DNA of 10,774 bases from CAZJAD01 sp964543855 (GTDB lineage Bacteria; Electryoneota; RPQS01; DYHQ01), in NCBI GenBank assembly GCA_964543855.1, contig CAZJAD010000077.1, positions 1-10,774 of the forward strand. The letters are read 5' to 3'. This document shows positions 6,092-10,774 of the stretch, one piece after another. The notes under the pieces are model-generated. The model made no database searches and was not told where the DNA came from. It saw only the letters and a list, made by a program, of their open reading frames with translations. Positions within the stretch are counted from its first letter, which is position 1; each line of letters begins with the position of its first letter. The position numbers were made by a program, and so were the translations under genes.

Positions 6092-8503
6092 ATGAGGAAT
6101 GCAGGCGCTCTACGCACCTGCCTCTTGGCATTTGCGCTGCTTATCACCCACCTCACGGCGTACGCCGAGGGCAAATTTGCCATTGACGTACTCCATGGAC
6201 CCCAGGACATTTATGGCGAATACGTCTGGGGCAGCATAGAGACGCTATTCCCGGACTATGAATTCATACGATTGAATGGGGAGCGAATACCGTTCTACGA
6301 AATTCTGGCCGAAGGGGAATTCACGGATTATGGCGAGGAACTTGTTTATCTCGAAAGAGTGAGGGATGATGTATTATATGTCCAGGCTGGTGATTACGCA
6401 CCTGTATTCATCCTGGGCTCCGACGGCACGGTCATAGAAGGACAAGCCGGTTTTTGCCATTTGGACAATCCTCTGTGGGACGCGTTCTACGTGGTCTGCA
6501 TCCATGCAAGCCCGGGAATGAAGTACCGCATCGGTACCGGTCCTAACATCGCAGATGTCTATCCTTACGAAGACTATGACGCTGTGTTGCGATTCTGGAG
6601 AATGTGGACGCATTATGGTGGTCATGGCGATGACATTGGCAATGATCCTCACTGGTCGGACATTGATGCAGTCCGAATGCAGGCGATGGTGGACAGCGGC
6701 GGCAGTCTGGGAATCTTCTGCGACAAGTTCTTTTCCAGCGTTGACAAACCCATCGTCCACCTCAAAGATTTCGCGGCGAACGGAGCGTCTCTGGAGTTTG
6801 ACTTCCCGGGACGTATGACCTATGTCACACCCGAACCGTGCTCTCGTGAACCGCTCCATTGGGATGTCGCTCCGACGAGAGGTGATCTCGAGTTGGACTA
6901 CGAAGGTTTGCTCGACCAGCACTTGAACTTCGTATCGCGTGGAGTCCGCAGAAACGAATACATGAACCGGTCATGGGCAACTCTCCGCGATGTCAAAATC
7001 ATCCGCTTTGAAAGAAATGTGGGGTATCAAATTTCCGAACTGGGCACACTCGAACCAGGAGAATCAGGAGTGGTTCTGACTAACCAGACGCTCCCCCTGG
7101 AGATGGCGCGTCACTACCTTGACCAGCAGCTCTATAGGGAGGCGATTGCAGCCGGACTCGATACGGACGAAGCCGAGTCTTTCTTTTCCACTTATCAGTG
7201 GACGCTGCGCTGGCTGGCAGAAGCTTGCGATGTGGAGGGTACCGTGATTCAGTATCGTATCGAAGGCAAGGACTATGATGCCTTGATTCCGTTGGACGTT
7301 GATCCCGTTCCCCATGAAATTGTCCGTGTGCTGTGGGTGATCGCGACGCTTCCCGATGGCGAGGACGGCGTAGCTCCGGTGCATCCACCTGCCTCGAATA
7401 TACCCTCATACGATACCAATCGAGCGGAAGGTTCCCTGCATGAGTATGGTATTTGTCGCGAACTCTACCGCAGTCATAGACTGGATGAACTCGAGGGCTT
7501 CGGATGGAATTTCACGGGCTGTCTCCTTTGTGATGGGGAATGTGAGCCAGGTTTCCACTATGGATTTTCCACGAATACTTGGGGTTCAAGCCCGATGGTG
7601 GAAGAACTCACGGCAGGTGTAGCAGAACTATATGTAAGCGATGCGTGGGGAATCGATCCTGCAGCAGGAGTGATTGATGTCGTCGTGAGCGGCGATGATT
7701 CTATCTCCAGCGATTGCGATGAATTCCCGATGGGCAGCTATCCTCCGATCGTTGTGGCTCGCGAGGAAGCTTCCGGAGCTCGATTGATTGGTTTTGGAGA
7801 TCATTGGCTTTTAGAGGACTATGCGGATAATCACGAATTCACACAAAATGTCTTTGAGTGGCTGGCAGCAGGACCGACGGGAACGGGCCCGGACATTGAC
7901 ATCCCCGTCGCTGTGATTGAGACAGCTCTTACCGCGGGGGAGAGCCAAATGACCGGATTGGATGTCTTCAACCTCGGAACGGAACCGCTTGAGTTAACCA
8001 TGGCGCTTACGCCTGTCGAATGGATCAGCGTCTCCGGTCCAGCCGAAACGACGATTCTCCCGGGCGACAGCGTACATTATGATTTGACATGGGACAGTCA
8101 CACACTCGAATCCGGTTACCACATGACGGAATGGATATTCTCGAGCAATGATCCCAACGAAGCTGAATTAAGCTGGCCGGTTCGGCTAAGAGTGCTGGAG
8201 GTGTCCGGCTCGAATGAACAGAAGAATCCGCCCGCAGTTACGCAGTTCGAGCTCTTGCCAGTCTATCCTAATCCGTTCAACCCGACGACGACAATTCGCT
8301 ATGATGTGAAACAGACTGGCCATCTGCGCCTGACGATTTTCAACTTGCTTGGCCAAGAAGTGACGCGGCTCGTGGACAAACCGCATGGACCGGGTTCCTA
8401 CACGATATCTTGGAACGCGGCCGACTTGCCGTCGGGAATCTACCTTTGTCGGATGGAAGCGCAAGGTTTCGCAATGACTCGGAAAGTCGTGCTGGTCAAG
8501 TAA
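6092..8503 (+). CDS. Exported protein with Ig-like domain and type IX (T9SS) C-terminal sorting domain; N-terminal function unknown
   Basis: 803 residues. The signal peptide is about 1-26 (hydrophobic core, ending A-Y-A-E). Residues about 27-545 match no family I recognise; they hold many aromatic and acidic residues and a C-x2-C-x3-C cluster (Cys477, 480, 484). Residues 550-595 (I-G-F-G-D-H-W-L-L...F-T-Q-N-V-F-E-W-L-A-A-G) resemble the end of a glutamine-amidotransferase-like/DUF4350-type fold; this is tentative. Residues 600-702 look like an ASH/BACON-like Ig domain (V-F-N-L-G-T-E-P-L-E-L, I-L-P-G-D-S, S-S-N-D-P-N-E-A). Residues about 718-803 are a classic T9SS type A sorting domain: Y-P-N-P-F-N-P-T-T-T-I-R-Y (Tyr725 on), L-T-I-F-N-L-L-G-Q-E-V, L-P-S-G-I-Y, ending K-V-V-L-V-K. 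The protein should cross the outer membrane and be released or anchored at the surface. It has its own promoter and terminator, so is probably monocistronic. Confidence 0.85.
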   Translation: MRNAGALRTCLLAFALLITHLTAYAEGKFAIDVLHGPQDIYGEYVWGSIETLFPDYEFIRLNGERIPFYEILAEGEFTDYGEELVYLERVRDDVLYVQAGDYAPVFILGSDGTVIEGQAGFCHLDNPLWDAFYVVCIHASPGMKYRIGTGPNIADVYPYEDYDAVLRFWRMWTHYGGHGDDIGNDPHWSDIDAVRMQAMVDSGGSLGIFCDKFFSSVDKPIVHLKDFAANGASLEFDFPGRMTYVTPEPCSREPLHWDVAPTRGDLELDYEGLLDQHLNFVSRGVRRNEYMNRSWATLRDVKIIRFERNVGYQISELGTLEPGESGVVLTNQTLPLEMARHYLDQQLYREAIAAGLDTDEAESFFSTYQWTLRWLAEACDVEGTVIQYRIEGKDYDALIPLDVDPVPHEIVRVLWVIATLPDGEDGVAPVHPPASNIPSYDTNRAEGSLHEYGICRELYRSHRLDELEGFGWNFTGCLLCDGECEPGFHYGFSTNTWGSSPMVEELTAGVAELYVSDAWGIDPAAGVIDVVVSGDDSISSDCDEFPMGSYPPIVVAREEASGARLIGFGDHWLLEDYADNHEFTQNVFEWLAAGPTGTGPDIDIPVAVIETALTAGESQMTGLDVFNLGTEPLELTMALTPVEWISVSGPAETTILPGDSVHYDLTWDSHTLESGYHMTEWIFSSNDPNEAELSWPVRLRVLEVSGSNEQKNPPAVTQFELLPVYPNPFNPTTTIRYDVKQTGHLRLTIFNLLGQEVTRLVDKPHGPGSYTISWNAADLPSGIYLCRMEAQGFAMTRKVVLVK

Positions 8504-8550
8504 TATCGCCAATAGGTGATATTCACGAATTACCCCGGGACTGGTGCAAC

Positions 8551-8580
8551 AAAGGCGGTGGCTGTTTAGCCACCGCCTTT
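8551..8580. terminator. Intrinsic terminator after the sorting-domain protein gene
   Basis: AAAGGCGGTGGCT (8551-8563), loop GTTT, AGCCACCGCCTTT (8568-8580): a perfect 13-bp stem with A's on the left and T's on the right, 47 bp after the stop at 8503. The symmetry allows it to stop minus-strand transcripts coming from the tRNA-Ser side as well. Confidence 0.88.
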
Positions 8581-8699
8581 GCATTATCCGATCCCGTTCG
8601 GCGAAGACAAGTGAGAATCGTGTCACTAAATCACAAACGCCGGCGCAAACGAAAAAAAATCCCCCCAATCCCGTTCCCCCTGATCTCATCATTCTTCTG

Positions 8700-8786
8700 C
8701 GGAGAGAGTGGGATTCGAACCCACGGTACGGTTACCCGTACGCACGCCTTCCAAGCGTGTGCCTTCGACCACTCGGCCATCTCTCC
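8700..8786 (-). tRNA. tRNA-Ser(GGA)
   Basis: An 87-nt class II tRNA read from 8786 to 8700. The acceptor stem is GGAGAGA/TCTCTCC with discriminator G. The anticodon loop is TTGGAAG on stem CACGC/GCGTG, anticodon GGA at 8752-8750 (reads UCC and UCU). The long variable arm TACGG-GTAA-CCGTA is typical of serine tRNAs. The T arm is GTGGG-TTCGAAT-CCCAC. CCA is not encoded. It starts 32 bp after the cupin stop on the same strand, so it may be transcribed with the operon and processed out. Confidence 0.97.
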
Positions 8787-8818
8787 AAATCAACTTCTCC
8801 AACCGCAAATCATCAGAA

Positions 8819-9148
8819 TCACGAGGTGCGTGCAACCACAAAAATGTATCGCAGAGGAACATCTCCCGTGTTGAACACATTATGGCGTGCATGGGGCGGT
8901 ACATAGAACACTTGCCCATACTCCACCGGTTGGCGATCGCAATCTTCCACCCACACCTCGCCCTTGCCCTTCAGAATGATGATTGTCTCCTCATGCGCAT
9001 CGGTCGAATGCTCGCCAACATTCTGACCCGGCATCAGCGTGACCAGACCGGATTGTATGCCCGCGGTCTGGGATTGATCCAGAATCGGGAAGTAATCACT
9101 CTTATCAAGAGGGAGAACAATGTGCTGTGGCCTGAGCTTGTGTTCCAT
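8819..9148 (-). CDS. Small single-domain cupin protein
   Basis: 109 residues, start ATG at 9148; the ribosome binding site is weak. It is a cytoplasmic one-barrel cupin. Motif 1 runs from Gly41: G-Q-N-V-G-E-H-S-T-D-A-H-E-E, followed by I-L-K-G-K-G. Its metal ligands are probably His47, His52 (or only one of these) and Glu54; the second His sits five places after the first instead of the usual two. Motif 2 runs from Gly79: G-Q-V-F-Y-V-P-P-H-A-R-H-N-V-F-N, with His89 as the last ligand. The barrel is complete, so a metal-binding enzyme or sensor is likely, but the substrate cannot be told. It lies 49 bp after the remnant VOC gene and probably shares the corA transcript. A longer frame back to 9343 would overlap the VOC remnant and is not supported. 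Confidence 0.85.
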   Translation of the reverse strand: MEHKLRPQHIVLPLDKSDYFPILDQSQTAGIQSGLVTLMPGQNVGEHSTDAHEETIIILKGKGEVWVEDCDRQPVEYGQVFYVPPHARHNVFNTGDVPLRYIFVVARTS

Positions 9149-9197
9149 ATCTCGACTCTTATGATCCCTTGCCGCTGTTTTCCATCCTTTTGGAAGG

Positions 9198-9435
9198 CTA
9201 TTTCGCGCTCTTGTCGCCTTGGATAATCCCGAAAAGATTTCCATCTGGGTCTTTGCAGTAGGCGTGCCAGCCGACCGCCGTGAATTCCGGCGTCCTCGTC
9301 CGCACCGGTTTTGATCAGCCAGTAATCCTCCGGTCCTTCCCATCTGTTGAACTCCCAGCCAAAGACATCGGTACAGAATTGGATCGCGCGATCAACATCC
9401 CGGGATTCCATCTCAAAGTGAATCGGTCGCCGCAT
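9198..9435 (-). pseudogene. VOC/glyoxalase-like protein, internally deleted and frameshifted
   Basis: The start is ATG at 9435 with GGAGG about 10 nt upstream. The first 54 residues read as a normal VOC-family N-terminus: R-P-I-H-F-E-M-E-S-R-D-V-D-R-A-I-Q-F, then F-G-W-E-F-N-R-W-E-G-P-E-D-Y-W-L and G-I-H-G-G. Right after this the frame fails. In the next frame the sequence reads V-G-W-H-A-Y-C-K-D-P-D-G-N-L-F-G-I-I-Q-G-D-K-S-A-K and stops at 9200-9198, the usual end of this family. About 80 residues remain from an expected 125-130, so roughly 45 are missing from the middle. The product cannot form the paired beta-alpha-beta metal site. The original frame runs on to 9034 into the cupin gene and yields a nonsense tail. 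It is 39 bp after corA and 49 bp before the cupin gene. A collapse in assembly is the main alternative to real decay. Confidence 0.8.
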
Positions 9436-9474
9436 ATCCTGCCCTCCTCCGTTCGATGGGTTCAGCGCGCCTTC

Positions 9475-10566
9475 CTACAACCATTTCCTCTTTCTGAAAT
9501 AGCCTACCATTGCGCCTCCAATCACGATCATTACCCCTACAGCGATCGCGTAGCCCTGGGGCCATCGGAGCTCCGGCATGTGCTCAAAATTCATTCCCCA
9601 GATGCCGGCAAGAAAAGTCAGGGGCAGAAAGATTGTCGCAATGATCGTCAGGACCTTCATGACTTCATTCTGGCGGAAGCTCAAACTCGATAGATACATG
9701 TCAAATTTGCTCGCCTGAGTGTCTCGAAATGTCTCAATCGTATCCATCACCTGAATCGTGTGGTCATAGACATCGCGGAAGTACATCAGCGTTTCAGGTC
9801 GGATAAGCGGTGTTTCCTCCCGCTGGAGCGAGCTCAGCATCTCTCGCAGCGGCCACACAGCTTTTCGCAGAAAAAGCAATTCCTGCTTGATTGCGAAGAG
9901 ACCCGGCAGTATCTGAGGAGATGGGCTCTCGATGAGCGTTACCTCAAGGGCGTCTATTTTCTCCCCGATATGCTCCAGCACCGCAAAATAGTGATCGACG
10001 ACAGAATCGACCAGGCGGTAAGCCAGATAATCTGTGTTCAGAAGGAGCTTTCTTTTCTTGCCACTGCGAATATAGTCTCGAAGGACCGCAAATTCGTCCG
10101 CTTGTTTCTCGGTGACCGACAGAACAAAGTCCTTCTGCAATATGATGCTGATCTGTTCCTCGGAGATCTCGTCGCTTCCGTTTTCTATCTCGAACCATTT
10201 CAGCACGATGTAGATTGCTTGGCCGTAATCCTCACACTTTGTGCGCTGGTCCGTGTTCAGAACATCCTCGAGAATCAGCGAATGGAGACTTAGCTTCTCC
10301 CCAATCTCTTGCAGCAGTTGTGCGTTTTGAAGGCCGTCCACATGGATCCACTTGATTCCGGGCTGGGAGAGAACTCGCTCGATGTCATCCGCCTGCTGCA
10401 CCTCACTCTCAACCATGTTGTCCGCATCGTAGACAAACACCCTGATCCGCGTCGGCTCAAGCTTGCGATCCTCGATGTAAATCGACTTCCCCGGTGCCTG
10501 GCCCACCGTCTTCGATCTTCGCGTGAGCGCTTTGCGCAGACTTGTGTACGGTCTCGTTAGAATCAT
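9475..10566 (-). CDS. corA: CorA-type magnesium/cobalt transporter
   Basis: 363 residues, ATG at 10566 with GGAGGT 5 nt upstream. CorA proteins form pentameric inner-membrane channels for Mg2+ (and Co2+/Ni2+). The first ~295 residues form the cytoplasmic funnel domain, with W-I-H-V-D-G-L and H-S-L-I-L-E-D-V-L-N motifs and a long helical stretch (about 190-295). Transmembrane helix 1 is about 302-322 and ends in the signature G-M-N at 324-326, followed by F-E-H-M-P-E-L in the periplasmic loop (the family M-P-E-L motif). Helix 2 is about 338-358, followed by the basic tail R-K-R-K-W-L. The length is close to Thermotoga CorA. It is first of three closely spaced minus-strand genes and lies 116 bp after tRNA-Ser(CGA), in which gap I see no clear promoter, terminator or Mg2+ riboswitch. 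Confidence 0.96.
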   Translation of the reverse strand: MILTRPYTSLRKALTRRSKTVGQAPGKSIYIEDRKLEPTRIRVFVYDADNMVESEVQQADDIERVLSQPGIKWIHVDGLQNAQLLQEIGEKLSLHSLILEDVLNTDQRTKCEDYGQAIYIVLKWFEIENGSDEISEEQISIILQKDFVLSVTEKQADEFAVLRDYIRSGKKRKLLLNTDYLAYRLVDSVVDHYFAVLEHIGEKIDALEVTLIESPSPQILPGLFAIKQELLFLRKAVWPLREMLSSLQREETPLIRPETLMYFRDVYDHTIQVMDTIETFRDTQASKFDMYLSSLSFRQNEVMKVLTIIATIFLPLTFLAGIWGMNFEHMPELRWPQGYAIAVGVMIVIGGAMVGYFRKRKWL

Positions 10567-10682
10567 CCGTGACCTCCAGAATTGAGTCGGCAGCGATTTG
10601 CGTCACCACGCATCATGCGGCCGTTCACTCAGTTCCTGCGAGTAGTCTGTGCTGGGTTCATGAGCCCGGCCGAAATCCCTTG

Positions 10683-10770
10683 CGGAGAGGGAGGGATTCG
10701 AACCCCCGGTACCGACAAGCAGTACAACGGCTTTCGAGGCCGCCGCATTCGACCACTCTGCCACCTCTCC
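10683..10770 (-). tRNA. tRNA-Ser(CGA)
   Basis: An 88-nt class II tRNA read from 10770 to 10683. The acceptor stem is GGAGAGG/CCTCTCC with discriminator G. The anticodon loop is CTCGAAA on stem GCGGC/GCCGT (one G-U pair), anticodon CGA (reads UCG). A long variable arm and the T arm GGGGG-TTCGAAT-CCCTC follow. CCA is not encoded. Its promoter would lie beyond the window. Confidence 0.96.
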
Positions 10771-10774
10771 TTTT

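Noticed and set aside
8410..8906. Plus-strand open frames over 8410-8874 and 8544-8906
   Set aside because: They run antisense through tRNA-Ser(GGA) and give the well-known false peptide W-D-S-N-P-R-Y. They also overlap the end of the sorting-domain protein gene and the terminator.
8819..9343. Long form of the cupin protein (174 residues)
   Set aside because: Its first 65 residues are the VOC sequence read in a wrong frame; the cupin fold begins at the ATG at 9148.
9034..9435. 133-residue frame starting as a VOC protein
   Set aside because: Residues after about 54 are out of frame: the known family ending is read in another frame and stops at 9198, and the run-on overlaps the cupin start. 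Called a pseudogene instead.
8700..10770. Integrated element between two tRNA-Ser genes
   Set aside because: There is no integrase, no phage or transposon gene and no attachment-like duplication beyond the shared T-arm and D-arm bases of all serine tRNAs.

Overview
The window looks like part of a metagenome-assembled genome from the wider Bacteroidetes/Chlorobi/candidate-phylum (FCB) group. The clues are a C-terminal type IX-style sorting domain with a Y-P-N-P-F-N-P-T-T motif, a C10 (streptopain-like) protease fused to beta-helix repeats, and repeats ending in D-I-G-A-Y-E. The phylum cannot be fixed from this sequence. A run of exactly 100 N (4595-4694) is a scaffold gap of probably unknown size.

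Left part (1-8503), exported proteins. The 3' end of an unrecognised gene (1-411) is followed by a terminator-like hairpin. Next, on the plus strand, is a 1252-residue secreted C10 cysteine protease carrying two copies of a parallel beta-helix module and a C-terminal beta-sandwich-like domain (582-4340). It converges, across a bidirectional terminator, on a minus-strand exported Ntn-type hydrolase (4546-5602) whose C-terminal part is interrupted by the gap. A 489-bp intergenic region follows, holding a good promoter and a structured leader. It leads into an 803-residue exported protein with an unrecognised N-terminal region, an Ig-like domain and the sorting domain (6092-8503), closed by a clear terminator.

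Right part (8700-10770), all on the minus strand, in transcription order: tRNA-Ser(CGA), a CorA-type divalent-cation transporter, a broken VOC/glyoxalase-like gene, a small cupin, and tRNA-Ser(GGA). The three protein genes are 39 and 49 bp apart and look like one operon. The VOC gene keeps its first 54 codons and, in another frame, its last ~25-29 codons; the middle is missing, so it is called a pseudogene or an assembly collapse.

The left half is accessory cell-surface/extracellular biology (proteolysis, amide hydrolysis, surface display). The right half is ordinary housekeeping. I see no CRISPR array, insertion sequence, integrase, phage or defence genes. The most unusual points are the protease/double beta-helix architecture with unequal coil expansion, the internally deleted VOC gene, the unknown N-terminal part of the type IX cargo, and its structured leader.
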